NCBI GenBank assembly: GCA_014898415.1
Contig: RCTD01000001.1
Coordinates: forward strand, 2,170,001 to 2,234,000
Direction of reading: 5' to 3'
Source: Stromatinia cepivora
Lineage: Eukaryota > Ascomycota > Leotiomycetes > Helotiales > Sclerotiniaceae
Length of the DNA: 64,000 bases
Shown here: positions 13,166 to 24,535 of the stretch, piece by piece
How the letters are laid out: each line of letters begins with the position of its first letter
How positions within the stretch are numbered: the first letter of the stretch is position 1
The notes under the pieces: generated by a model
What the model was told of the DNA's origin: nothing
Database searches by the model: none
Seen by the model: only the letters and a program-made list of their open reading frames with translations
Position numbers and translations under genes: made by a program

Positions 13166-14504
13166 GAAGTAGGCATTTTGATAGACTTTGTGGTCGTTTT
13201 TGTAAAACGATTTCCAGATTCAAGAGTGAGTATTCGTGATAATGGAAGTGGAAAGCAGGCTCCGCTTAGGTGGAAGACTAGATGGACTGCGCCGCAGAGA
13301 TCAGGTGTTGGGGTATAGTGAATGTAGGTGTATGTGATCATTGCCCCGCATTACCGGACATTCTTGGCGGCGCGCCTTTGGCAGTTGGGGCTCAGCATCA
13401 GCCGAGCGGCAGTCATTGGAATCATATTGCATTGAGGCTTAAGCATGGCCATGTTGAAATGCTGATGTGATTCATACTGAAGGAGACACCGAGGAATAAG
13501 TAATAAGTTCAACAGTTCAGTCTTTCAGTGAATATCAAAAACGGGCCTATCCCAGTCCGCAGAGTAAGCTTATTAGACCGTATAAAAATAAGAAAGAATT
13601 ACACAAAAATCACAAAAGCACTAGCAAAGTACAGAGCATAATAGACTTACACAAGAATTCCAACCCTAAAGTAGCTATAGCCATCATTATTAAATACCTA
13701 CCTAGGCAGTCACAAAAACTGGTAACAACCAAATTGACAGTAAGCCATGGACGAAAATACAAACAAACAGCAGGCGTAGTCCTATAAAGTCTAAAATCGA
13801 TTAAAGACCTACCACGGACGATATTATAAGGCATTTGAATTGACACATGTCAATGATAATTATAAATAATCTATTTCATAGCCTCGGACAATTGCATTTC
13901 TCTACCACCAAATATCAGCTATGATTTGATTTGATCTGATCCGATCGATTCCAGAATTTAAAGACCTATCTATCATTAGATTTATCATTCAAATATCTAT
14001 AAAACAATCCGAATCATTTATTTATATACAATTCAATATATAATACAAAATTAGATATATATATATAAATAAACCAAAAATCAAACATTATAACCAAATA
14101 TCAGAATAACCAATCTAATTCCAACATAATACAACAGTGAAATGCACCATCTGCCCTGCCCGACTTCACTCCACGTAAAATGTTTGTTCAAAGTACGACG
14201 AATAGAATGTAAGTTATATCCGACGGCCAGCCGTGAAAGAGAGTCATGATGAAATCACCTACGTCACAATTTAGTTTCGAGATGGGGATGTTGTAAGATC
14301 TTAGATGAATATAACAAACCTAAAGTGCTCTGACATTGAGCTTTGCGATCCATAGAGAGTGGTACTTCGCATTCGCGCCTAATTAAGCGAATTTATCTAA
14401 AGTGATCAGTACAGTATATGAAGTGTAGACACTTAGGAAATTCATTTCTAATTCCATGAATAACATACATCGCGGGTGTTCATTACGCAAGAGTAAATGT
14501 TCCT
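13166..14504. other. AT-rich spacer, no gene seen
   Basis: It contains several AT-rich blocks, strongest at about 13850-14110, with TATATA runs near 14060. Open frames are short and lack coding character. Confidence 0.6.
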
Positions 14505-15655
14505 TTATATAATATCAAGCGAATCCCTCCATAGTTCAGCGATCTTAGTATTCCTTCCCAACATTGAGATTCTTATCTTTACGACATATTGGGTAGCTGT
14601 CGCAGATGAGCTGGGTGGTTTCGATGATGTTAATTGGGTGATATTTTGTGATCTTTCTATAGTATTGTGAGTGCATGTAGTATAGCGAATCAGTATCATT
14701 AGAACAAGACCTCCGAGAACAACAGTCGGACCCAGCTTGTGAAGTGTTTCTGTCGTATTTGGCCATCATGGTGGGCTATAGCATCTTCATCAACCATGGC
14801 GATACTCGCGATTAGCAATTGATGTATTATCTCTTTGAAAGGAAGCCAACGAGTTACCAAACCAAAAAATCGAATGTCGAGAGCAGGTTAATTAATTTGA
14901 GTGCCAAGAGACGAGTGTATTTCTTTTTGGGACAAGAAAGACGGAATGATACTTCTATGTGAAACGAATAGTTTTATGGCAGTACAAGTATCAGATGCCC
15001 AAGAACAGATAAGAGAACTCTTTGTGACTGTAAAGATGTAAAGAAATGAGGTGAACTCTCGCATGAATAGTGATGCATGCACAGGCAACATTAATAATCA
15101 CACTAAATAGCCCATGCCGTCAGCACGGGACATGAAACTCTCACCCCGCGTCACATTCGGCATTAGACATAGCGCCTACCACTGTGACCAAACCAGTTCC
15201 TTGTACCAGCCACCCGAAACGGGAACCCGACGAAGATCATAACATGAACAGGACTCTTTTCGGACATGCTTCTCCAGATGCGATATCGGTAGATGAAATA
15301 GCATGGTGCCAAGATCTCACACTGGTCACTTAATATGTGTGAAGTTCCCCGAGTATCGAATCGGCATTTGTAGAGTTGCATTGCATGAGGAGGAGATTAC
15401 TTGATGTCGCCGTCCCTTAGCTGATATAAATGTACGGTACTGGTGCTGTATGTGATTAGGTATTCCTTCATCATGGACCTGCGCACGAGAATTTCCTCCG
15501 GAAACAGTAAAGAAGGAGAATAGAATGGGAACACATAGATAAGCAACAATATGCAAGAAAGCAGGCCTTCTCACTCGAGTGGCTACACAAGCACGTGATT
15601 CGACTCCCACCTTGGGATGAACTGGATGAAGCCAACTTGAGTTCGTTCCCCCCAA
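14505..15655 (-). other. Possible remnant or unresolved spliced gene, minus strand
   Basis: Three short minus-strand pieces have protein-like character. At 15655-15326 there is a frame with a hydrophobic stretch (HIVAYLCVPILFSFF). At 15381-15163 an overlapping frame continues. At 14745-14505 a frame reads as a short polar segment, a transmembrane-like stretch (GPTVVLGGLVLMILI) and a Ser/Thr-rich tail ending at TAA. They could be exons of one small secreted or membrane protein, but I could not find a set of introns that joins them convincingly. A decayed gene is equally possible. Confidence 0.2.
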
Positions 15656-16347
15656 TTCTTTAAAATTGAAGACGTTTATGGCGGGAAAAAATGAGTTTTA
15701 AGAAGAATGTAAGAGTCATCAGATTGAATGAAAGTCATGAAAAGAAAAAGGTTGGAGCAATGCAGAAATTTACCAATAGAGGAAGATCTTCGTACTTTAG
15801 CTTCAAAAACTCTGTTTTGATTGATCCCCACTTTCGATCAGTTATCACCTCTTCAACAAATGTGGGCGTCGAATAAGTGGATGAATCAGCGATAGAATCT
15901 TGGAATCACTTCATATAACCAGGCGAGGCTGTTTTCCTTCATCATCGCTTTCGAGTCGAAGATATTGTCGCTGAAGTTCATCTTAGTAAAGAAAGGGAAG
16001 AGCCAATCTCGACACATTCATCCCCGAGTATTCCTGCATATACATACCTACCTTAACTTTTAATATATTCCCGAAACCATTCTTTAAATAAACATCATTC
16101 ATACATCTAAAGCATACCACGTTGAGAAAAACTCGTCATATTCCTCAAATTCATCCATTAACCAAACAGAATGATGCCCACATACACAATATGGTTGAAG
16201 AATAAGCCTTGTAAGCGCCGAAGCGATGGTCTTGCTCTTTATTTTGCATGTGGTGCACGACAGGGAATCCCCTCTATGGAGAAATAACGTGTATGCGTGA
16301 TGCGCGTGAAAGAAAGATATGATATGTAAAGAGGAGGTGGTGTGTTG

Positions 16348-16402
<55 letters not shown>

Positions 16403-16404
16403 TT
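16348..16404. repeat. Heptamer repeat (CCATTTT)8
   Basis: About eight perfect copies of the 7-bp unit CCATTTT. Because 7 is not a multiple of 3, the unit is open in several minus-strand frames and gives spurious repetitive ORFs (repeating MENGKWK). Confidence 0.95.
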
Positions 16405-16619
16405 GATACTGCAATGATCGACAAGTAATATCCAACTTTATTGAATAATAAAGGAGTAATAGAGGCCCCAAAGATATAAATGCTAAAGAACTCCTGTTGT
16501 AGGATTTATTGAGGTGGGGGCGAAAAGGGAAACAGAGGTGCGAATAACAATATTCAAACCGAGGTGAAAAACTCGCCGTATGGATGAATCTCGGAAATGG
16601 GTCTGAAGCAACGGTTTCG

Positions 16620-16653
<34 letters not shown>
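16620..16653. repeat. Trinucleotide repeat (TAG)11
   Basis: Eleven uninterrupted TAG units in non-coding sequence. Confidence 0.95.
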
Positions 16654-18146
16654 AATAGGTGGACTTATATTAAGAACGGTTCCGCTAAAAATTGTTCAAT
16701 GTCCTTCAGCTTTGCATAATAATCCATAAATTAAACGCTGTGAGCCTGTGACTTCAAAATAAGCCTTCAAAATATTTATACTAGATATACTTACTTTTTG
16801 ATGTCTTTTTCAACTCCAGCGGCCGTATATTCCTTCAATTATTTTCTTGGTATCGTGGACAGATGTCATCCATACAGAGATCAACTAATACTCATTTAGG
16901 GGAAAGTTTAAATCGAGGAAAAGGGAAACCGGGGGCGTACCTGAGTTAACAACGGTTGGTTGATAATCCATCGATCGACCAAACTCGGTCCCAAATACGG
17001 CGAAGTCATTCAGGAGAATACTTTATAGGTAGCGTAGCATTAGGTTGGTTTGAAGAAGTAGGTTAGTAATGGATAAATAGACGGATTGATTTTATGTACG
17101 GTGTATGAATCTGGATGATATGATGAATAATTATTTCTTGCAGTTTGTAACCGTATGGTAATAGTTATGGTAGTTGGGGTCCGCATTGATGGTTGGGTTA
17201 CATTGTTGTTGTTGCCCATTGCATACCTGTATGAATATCTCTATAGGAGTTGGATAAATATCAATTCCTTCAATATCGGATTCAACAGTTGGTCTCATCT
17301 CATACAATCAATTGAAGCAAGTACAATCATGATCTTATATAGAATTCATATACATTGTATATACAGTCAGTCATTCAATACTCCCACATCAAACAATTGC
17401 ACACACTCCCCAAAGACAAAACAAGCAATGTTCTATCTATCTACTGGGTAACCATAAGGCTTAAGTGAAGCATTAAATAGACCTACTCAAGTATAAAGTA
17501 AACAGAAAAATCCTTTTTTCATAATAATGAATTTTAATGGGTGAAAATCAAAGAAAAATTGAACTCGATTTTTATATTAAACCTCGGATTTTGAATCATC
17601 ATTTTGATATAAACAAACAACGAACGTCTTATGAACAAAAATTGAAAAAGGCAAAGTCATTCAAAACACACCAAATTATTTTCACTGGGTACACCTAGAT
17701 CTCTTTCTTACTAGGGGCTAGGGGGCACTTTCCTTCAACACATACCTTTCTGCAAGTCTGTGAAGGATTGAAATCTCGCTCGTCTAAAAGCAAAAAAAAA
17801 AAAAAGAAAAAGAAGAAGGGCCTGAGCACAAGAAAGACACAAGGGAAAAGGAAAACAAGCACCACTTAAACTTCATTATTACTACTTCTATACAATAAAC
17901 CCATCCACAACATCAAACACATCATTCAAGTTGATCACTCTTTCAACTTCTTGAATGATTTCAATACATAAATATTAACCTTTTGATCAACTTATGCCTG
18001 ATCTAAGGTTAATTTATCATTCGCCTTAATCTTTTGGAGGGAGGAAGGAAGATTATACCCATTTATTGCATTTAGGACATTTCCGAAGCTCCCATTCAAG
18101 CTGGCTCGGATTATTCCTCTGGGTCAGCAATCCACAAGGTGGTCGC

Positions 18147-21146
18147 ATGCCTCGTCCTCCACCCAACTCGAAGCGACAGCAAGGCGCTGCGAATGTACGC
18201 GATACTAGACATGATAATGGACTCGTAGGTCCTGGGAAGAGGGTACCTCGACAAAAGAGTAATGGACATATGAACGGACATATGAACGGACATGCGAACT
18301 CGTCCGAATCCATCTCATCAACACCACCACCTTCGACTCCACCACCTGCAAATGAACACGCGAAATTACCCGGACAAGCAGACAATACATCAGAAAATAA
18401 GTTGGGAGGGGAGATGGTGAGGAGGACTTCAGTGGGTGGGCATTCAGATTCATCTCAAGATGTTTATAATGTTCCCACGATTTCTTTCCCACAAGAAAAT
18501 CATCGCCATATCAACGTAAATTCTGCCAAAAATCCTTCGGTCCATCGCGATTCCGGTCCATTACATTATGCGAAGACTGTGTTAACATCCTGCCCGATCT
18601 CTGATACCTTGGCCATCCTTATTGTCCTTCTCCAGGTCCCACCCGCTTTCTTGACGATTATCCAATTACTATTCGCTACTTTGACTTTCGTTCCTCCATC
18701 TGCAGCTGCTACTTCTGGAATAAGCTTTATCGATATGTTTGAGGGAACAACTGGCACACCATCATTGGCAACGATTCTGGTGGTGGATGCACTATTTCTC
18801 TTAACCTGGGTTTTCTTATATGGCCCTGTGCAGGAGTTTATTTTACAATTTGCACAATCTGTCATCGCATTGACCCTGGGAGGAGGTATTAGTGGGAAAG
18901 AGGCTGGGATGAAGAACGTGTTTCTCTGTTTTGGTTACATAGGGCTCTCGCATTATGCTTCAACTAGCAACATTAAATCTACTGCGCTTCGATCAATGTT
19001 CTCATCTCCACGAGGTTTTTTGGGGCCATTCAACCTTGAAGACCCTCTCGAATCCATACCAACACATAACGCGAATTGGAAAGACCTGATACCGATTTGG
19101 GTTCGAAACATTCTTGCGGTTCACATCCTTGCACAAGGGGTAGTGCGGTATATTCGAGATTTATATTTTAGGAGTCAAAAACGCGATCATGCAGCATCTA
19201 CTTTGGGTGATCCTGAAGCAGCCAAAGGATCTGCAGATGGAGCCAATGATTCTTCCAGTACAAACCCACAAACGCCAGATAACGAAGCTATACCTTCACT
19301 ACATGCTAATAATACAGCCATTACAGCCAGGAAAAAGAGAAAACAAAGCGCACAAGTTCGTATACAACAGCCCTTATGGGCAGCCTTAGCAAGTACAAAA
19401 ATTGTCATGGTCAAAGAGTACGAGACATCACACGCAGCTGCGGAATCGGCGGGTACAAATGCAACAGATGCTAGTAACCTCGGAAATGCACCTTTTAGTA
19501 CCGAGCCAGAACGAATATGGATTACCAATGTTGGGTCTGATGCAGTTTTATTCAGCACCAGTTATTTCCCCAAATACACACTTCCCGAAGAAAATCAAGA
19601 GCATGCGGATGGGTCAATTGTGAATTCGAGGATGCCTATCTTTGTTAGGGTCAATCAAGCACATTGGCAACCTACGAGGATGGAGCCTAGCAATGATTCC
19701 AGCTTACCTGCTGGACAAAACACGTGTTGGGATGGAGAAATTTTCGGGCTTGCACCATCGAGCAGCTACGAGATTGAATTTTTCAATTGTGTTAACAGCA
19801 GAGTCATTTTTTGTACCAGCGTCAAAACCCTTTGTACTCCTTCGGATACTACAGCTACCGCCTCCCTTTCACCTCTTCCTCCTCAAATATCAGGACGACC
19901 AGGATCACCTAGCACCACTATCAAACAATCAATCATCGCATCCGAGACCAAACTTCTCGAAGAACGTACTCGCCAAAAACGCGAACGTAAAGACCAACGC
20001 ACTAAACTTAGTACACTTCGTAAAGATATTGAGAAGCTCACCAATATTATCACCTCATCAGGTGGTAATGATGATCGTCAACGTCAAAAAATACAACAAA
20101 TCAATCTTCACATTAAACAAGCAGATGATGCCATTGCTGCCATCCAAGCTGAGATTGATATCGCCGATCGATTACCTTCCGCATCAAGAGATTCTGATTA
20201 TATTTCTGCAAAGCAAATGTATCGAACACAGAAAGATCTTTATGAAAAAGCCAAATCCGATTTCATTAACAAAAAGAAAGAGAATGAACAGCCAATCGCA
20301 GCTTTGAGCGCCGAACTTCTTAACAGAGAACGTCAATCCGAAAAATTGGAAGCCCGGTCCATCAAACTTACTCATCAAGCAGATGATCTTCGCGAAGCTA
20401 ACACCAAGGGGTTAAATGAAGTTCAACGTAAGGAAAAGCAACGAAAGGATAAAGATGAGGAAAGGAACATGGTCGAGGCGAATTGGTCTGAGTATAACAT
20501 AAAGGCACAAGTTCAACTCCAACAACATACTGATACCCTTAATATCATTTGTCAATACATCGAACAATGGAGCATTGCCTTACAGCAACAACATCAACAA
20601 GAAGCAAATCAAGTCTATGCCAATCCTAGTCCGTGGACAACCGCCCCTGAGAATTCAATGTCTGGATTCCCCGCATACGCTCCAATTTCAAATATGCCAT
20701 CGGTTATGCCTCAAATGGGTGGTTCAATGGCAATGCCACAATCCACGAGACCAAGAGGTAGAAGTTCAAGCATGCTAAGTAATGAGAGTGGTTTTACCCA
20801 AGGACCTGATTCCGATGAAGAACATACTCCATTCTATGGACCGCATCTTCAATCTCAATCTCAATATTCTCCATATAATCCCAATCAATCACCAAGTCCC
20901 TTTGCTTCTTTCCGCAATACAACGTCATCTCAATTCCAACAACCCGAATCATTAAATTGGCCTCCAACTCGTAAAGGTTCTGGGTCAGGTGATGGATCAG
21001 GTTCCCGAAGTGGAAGTTCGAAAGGTAGTATTGGGGATCCTAAGAGTCCGACTCCAGGAAATGCTCAATTACCTTTACCTATTGGGGCAGGATCTGGGTC
21101 TGGAGGTGGAAGTTTGAGGGGTTTGGGACGTTTTTGGGATAATTGA
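18147..21146 (+). CDS. acrB: AcrB-like ubiquitination network signalling protein
   Basis: This matches the AcrB family of filamentous fungi, membrane-associated coiled-coil proteins linked genetically to CreB-type deubiquitination and carbon catabolite repression. The chosen start is the ATG at 18147, beginning MPRPPPNSKRQQGAANVRD, which matches the family N-terminus; the open frame extends upstream only through non-ATG codons. The product has 999 residues in a single exon. In order: a basic, low-complexity N-terminus; hydrophobic segments at about residues 150-180 (DTLAILIVLLQVPPAFLTII) and 207-240 (LATILVVDALFLLTWVFLYG), with a further one near 318-335; a central soluble region; a long charged coiled coil at about residues 600-800, rich in Lys, Glu and Gln; and a Ser/Gly/Pro/Gln-rich tail ending in GLGRFWDN. 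It converges with the oxidoreductase gene to its right. Confidence 0.88.
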   Translation: MPRPPPNSKRQQGAANVRDTRHDNGLVGPGKRVPRQKSNGHMNGHMNGHANSSESISSTPPPSTPPPANEHAKLPGQADNTSENKLGGEMVRRTSVGGHSDSSQDVYNVPTISFPQENHRHINVNSAKNPSVHRDSGPLHYAKTVLTSCPISDTLAILIVLLQVPPAFLTIIQLLFATLTFVPPSAAATSGISFIDMFEGTTGTPSLATILVVDALFLLTWVFLYGPVQEFILQFAQSVIALTLGGGISGKEAGMKNVFLCFGYIGLSHYASTSNIKSTALRSMFSSPRGFLGPFNLEDPLESIPTHNANWKDLIPIWVRNILAVHILAQGVVRYIRDLYFRSQKRDHAASTLGDPEAAKGSADGANDSSSTNPQTPDNEAIPSLHANNTAITARKKRKQSAQVRIQQPLWAALASTKIVMVKEYETSHAAAESAGTNATDASNLGNAPFSTEPERIWITNVGSDAVLFSTSYFPKYTLPEENQEHADGSIVNSRMPIFVRVNQAHWQPTRMEPSNDSSLPAGQNTCWDGEIFGLAPSSSYEIEFFNCVNSRVIFCTSVKTLCTPSDTTATASLSPLPPQISGRPGSPSTTIKQSIIASETKLLEERTRQKRERKDQRTKLSTLRKDIEKLTNIITSSGGNDDRQRQKIQQINLHIKQADDAIAAIQAEIDIADRLPSASRDSDYISAKQMYRTQKDLYEKAKSDFINKKKENEQPIAALSAELLNRERQSEKLEARSIKLTHQADDLREANTKGLNEVQRKEKQRKDKDEERNMVEANWSEYNIKAQVQLQQHTDTLNIICQYIEQWSIALQQQHQQEANQVYANPSPWTTAPENSMSGFPAYAPISNMPSVMPQMGGSMAMPQSTRPRGRSSSMLSNESGFTQGPDSDEEHTPFYGPHLQSQSQYSPYNPNQSPSPFASFRNTTSSQFQQPESLNWPPTRKGSGSGDGSGSRSGSSKGSIGDPKSPTPGNAQLPLPIGAGSGSGGGSLRGLGRFWDN

Positions 21147-21727
21147 TTTGTAGGCTTGATTTGATTTGCTGTGCTGGATTGTGTTTTATGGTGAGGGATG
21201 TTAGAGATGTTAGGGAGATTCGACTAAACTGCTCGGAGATTGTATCAATGAAATGGTTTGATGGTTGATGATGTTGACGGTCAAGTGATGTGTGGAAAAA
21301 TTTGATGTGATGGAATGTGGTGAGAATGGCTGGACTGGATCGAGACTGACTGATCGTGATAGAAGCGATATTGGCATAGCAGTAGTAAAATGAAGCTTGC
21401 AGGTTTTTATTTTCTCTATTTTGATTTATTTGGTTCTGTTTGAGTTGAGTGCATGTGATATATGTGTGTGTGATATAAGTGATATGTATCGCTTCCCGGG
21501 AACATTCGCTTTCCCGACAAGGTACTACTATAATCGACCATTTGTGAGAGATAACTATTAGTATGTTTTTCTTTTATGGGTTATGGGATTGTGAAGTTGG
21601 TATATATATACATTATGTACCTAATCTTACATCCGCATCTCGACACGGTATTTTTGTATGTTTTTTGTTGGCGGGGTAAGATTTCAGTCTTTTGATTTTT
21701 TTTGGATTTTTTGATTTATATATTTGC

Positions 21728-21789
21728 GGTTGTGGTTGTGGTTGTGGTTGTGGTTGTGGTTGTGGTTGTGGTTGTGGTTGTGGTTGTGG
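21728..21789. repeat. Hexamer repeat (GGTTGT)10
   Basis: About ten perfect copies of GGTTGT, all G/T on this strand. Confidence 0.95.
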
Positions 21790-21808
21790 GTTTAGGTAAG
21801 ATTATAAT

Positions 21809-21850
21809 GTGAATGTGAATGTGAATATGAATATGAATATGAATATGAAT
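21809..21850. repeat. Hexamer repeat (GTGAAT)3(ATGAAT)4
   Basis: Seven hexamer units in which the first base of the unit switches from G to A part way along. Confidence 0.9.
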
Positions 21851-22015
21851 TTAAACTTGATGGAATTTAATTTTACATCCCTTATCTTCTTCTTCTCTCC
21901 CCTCTCTTTATTTTTCCCATTTTCCCATTTTCCCTCTCTCCCCCCTCCCCCCTCCCACCTTCTCCCTGTCAACTCAACTCAACTCCCCGCCTTCTCATCC
22001 GAGAGAGTACAAATC

Positions 22016-23717
22016 TCACCACCACCTCTCACAAACCACTCTCTCCTCACTCATCCCCTCGATATCTCGAATATAGGAAATAATTTCGTCGGTCATGGTG
22101 GGTGGTCCACATGTATATATTATTGTTTGCTTTTGATCTTGTTTTTGATCTTTTGTTTTTGGGGGGAGGGAGAGGGAGAGGGAGAGGTGGATATCGTGGG
22201 GGGAGATTCGGCAGGGGTGGGGGGTGATGTTGTTTAAAGGAGGGGAGGGAGGGGAGCGAAAAGAGGATGGGATGCAGTGGGAGGAAGTATTGATGCCGGT
22301 GACAAAAAGTTGGAATTCCCAATTTTTTCGAGCGGCGAAGATTGAGGTGAGGCGGGGGAGGAAGAGGATTTGTCTTCCGTCTATTTCTTCTCGCTTTTCT
22401 CCTTCTCCAATGGGAGATGGTGCTTTAGTGCTGTAAAGAAATTTCACTTCTAGATTCTCCAAGCATCTATCTTTTCTGATTGTTCTTTCCATTCCAGACA
22501 TCCCTTCATCCCCTTGATCATTACTACAAGCGATCTTTTCCGCATTTGATTCCGATATTCTCTCAACTTCAGCATGGATATATGAAAGCATACTCATGAG
22601 AGGATTTACACCCATTCCTCCTGCTATGAATATGATTCTTTTGATCTCCTTTTCCGTTTTTGTTTTTATATCCCTTCCTCTTTCGCCCTTAAAATTTGTA
22701 GACTCAAATTGATCTTTCAAAATCTCAGTCTGAGTTGTATTTCCAGAGCAGATCTTGGTGGAGGATGAAGGTGGAGGATTGGATGAAGATGGTGAAGATG
22801 AGAAAAAAGGGAACGAAGGAGGCAAAGTAAAAGATCCACCAATTCTAACTTTTACTTCTTGATTGAGGATTGAGGAGGGGGGTTGAAATAACCAAAATAC
22901 TTGTTCGCTGATTTTTTCCTGCTTGGTAGGTTTTTGGATCGCTAGTTCTATAATTGCTTCTTCGACTTCGTTTTTATTTCTTGAAGAAGTTTGTGAATGA
23001 AAAGAAGTTGGTGAAGAAGAGGAAGTAGAAGGAGGAATATTAGTAATACTAAACCCTCCGGGCTTCTCAATACCGGGGAGATAGAGATCGATCCATTGTC
23101 CGGGTTTCCAGGTGAGGAGATTTGCAGGAGTTGAGGTGGTTGTGGATGTTGATGTTGATGTGGATGTGGATTTGGAAGATGTGGATGGTGAAGGAGATGA
23201 AGACCTGGGAGAAAGATAAAAAAGCCGGGTCGTGGGATTTATGGGGGTTATTGAAGTGAGCAGGAGAGTGTGTAGGGACTAGTGAGCTGTTAGTTTATTT
23301 TGGTATTTCGTGGGTTTGGAGAAGGAGCTATTGACGGACTTGGGTGAAGAGATGTTCTTAGGGGGTAGGAAGCGCTCGGGGGAAAGGAAAGGAGGGCGAG
23401 GATTATGGATAATGAATGAATAAATGAGTACATACCTCATCCCTCGGTTCCGCCGCCGTTCGTTCGATATGACTTAGATATTCCTTTCCATCCTTCTCCA
23501 TTTCATTTCTCCCACTTTCATCCTTCTTCTTTCGTTCTAGATCATGAGCAGAGGCGGGAGCAAGACTCTCCTCCCTCACAACTTTAGATCTCGACGCCAT
23601 CGTCTGATGGAAACCCAGTCTACTCTTCGGTTGTAATCTTACAGCTTGTACTCTATAATCCAATATCCGTCGTGCCAATGATTCAACGCATAGATAACGA
23701 GGCAAGAAAGGCTTCAT
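22016..23717 (-). CDS. OXNAD1-like FAD/NAD(P)-binding oxidoreductase
   Basis: A ferredoxin-reductase-type flavoprotein, probably passing electrons from NAD(P)H via FAD. Two exons: 23717-23436 and 23278-22016, with a phase-0 intron (gtatgt...ctag), giving 514 residues. The start is the ATG at 23717; the N-terminus is Arg-rich (RYLCVESLARRILDYRVQ) and could be a mitochondrial signal. The FAD part shows RLFYLSPR and WKPGQWIDLYLPG, then GGFSITNIP, the usual GxFS-type flavin motif. The nucleotide-binding part shows IIFIAGGMGVNPLMSML, LYSTKA, TCGPPTMTDEI and the C-terminal ERWW, close to the terminal CExWW of the family. Two unusual low-complexity insertions are present: a Ser/Thr-rich one (about residues 120-140) and a Ser/Pro/Leu/Lys one before TCGPPTM. 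The electron acceptor cannot be told from sequence. Confidence 0.82.
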
Positions 23718-24535
23718 CTATTTGAAAGCTGTTGAATTTTGCTTAGGCGGTTTCGTGGTGTTGGTTTGGTTCTTGAATATTCATTGGATGTGCACGGGAA
23801 GGGAAGTATGATGAAGATGATGGCGCTTAGTAAGCAGATAAAAAAGCAAGGTCATTGAAGTCTGATTTGCTAGAAAGGTGGTAGCTCTTTTTCTCTTTTG
23901 CTAACGTATACTAGTTACTTATTTTGAATAATTGGAATACCCTATGTAACGTGAAGAGATATCTCATCACCATCACGGTAGATGGTCAAGAATTGTGGCT
24001 GTGGAATTGTGGCACTAGCTGTGGCTGACACCATGACCTCATCTAGATTATCCATATCCTTCCTCGATTTCTTTACAATGTTATGCTCTCGGTCTATCCT
24101 TTCATGATATACAATATTTTTCACACTTTCTCACTGAATCCATGTGTATCTTGTTCGATAATAGATGGAGATATAGAAGTTTCGTGCTTCTCACCTCGTT
24201 CGTTAGACACATTGAGATATAGGATGGGGTTCGTCTCACTACCTAGTAGTATTCGAAGTGTACCATACAAGACAGCCACAGAGCCACCTTCACAGCTGAA
24301 TGACTATGGTGTAACTTATATCATGCGAACGGAATATGCAACCCAGTCGGCCAATGCGACCAGCGAGGCTGAGTTGAGCTGCGCATCTCCGACAATCAAA
24401 ATTTCATTTCAGATTTTTGTTCTATTCCAGAATCATATCATGATCATTCCTTATTCATATTATAACCATACAGTTTCGAAACCATTATCGTGATCTTCTA
24501 ACACCAGCGCCCGAGTCTTCGGATATGTCTCCACC
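23718..24535. other. Divergent intergenic region
   Basis: It lies between the start of the oxidoreductase gene (-) and the start of the 24.5 kb gene (+), so both promoters should be here. There are short open frames only, and nothing with coding character. Confidence 0.6.

Larger units (their letters stand above)
15656..18146. other. Intergenic region upstream of acrB
   Basis: No gene was seen. It contains a CCATTTT tandem repeat, a TAG trinucleotide repeat and, just before acrB, a purine-rich run with a long A tract (about 17790-17818). The last 300 bp are rich in CA/CT, as is usual for a fungal promoter and leader. Confidence 0.55.
21147..22015. other. Convergent 3' intergenic region with microsatellites
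   Basis: It separates the ends of acrB and the oxidoreductase gene. It holds a G/T hexamer repeat, a GAATRT hexamer repeat and pyrimidine-rich runs (about 21870-21990). No gene was seen; 21809-22237 is open on the + strand but made of these repeats and the complement of the neighbouring gene. Confidence 0.7.

Noticed and set aside
16239..16471. Three overlapping minus-strand ORFs with repeated MENGKWK
   Set aside because: They are translations of the (CCATTTT) repeat, open in every frame because the unit length is 7; no coding support.
18066..18146. 27-codon N-terminal extension of acrB
   Set aside because: The frame is open but begins at TTG and lacks an ATG; the family N-terminus starts at the ATG at 18147.
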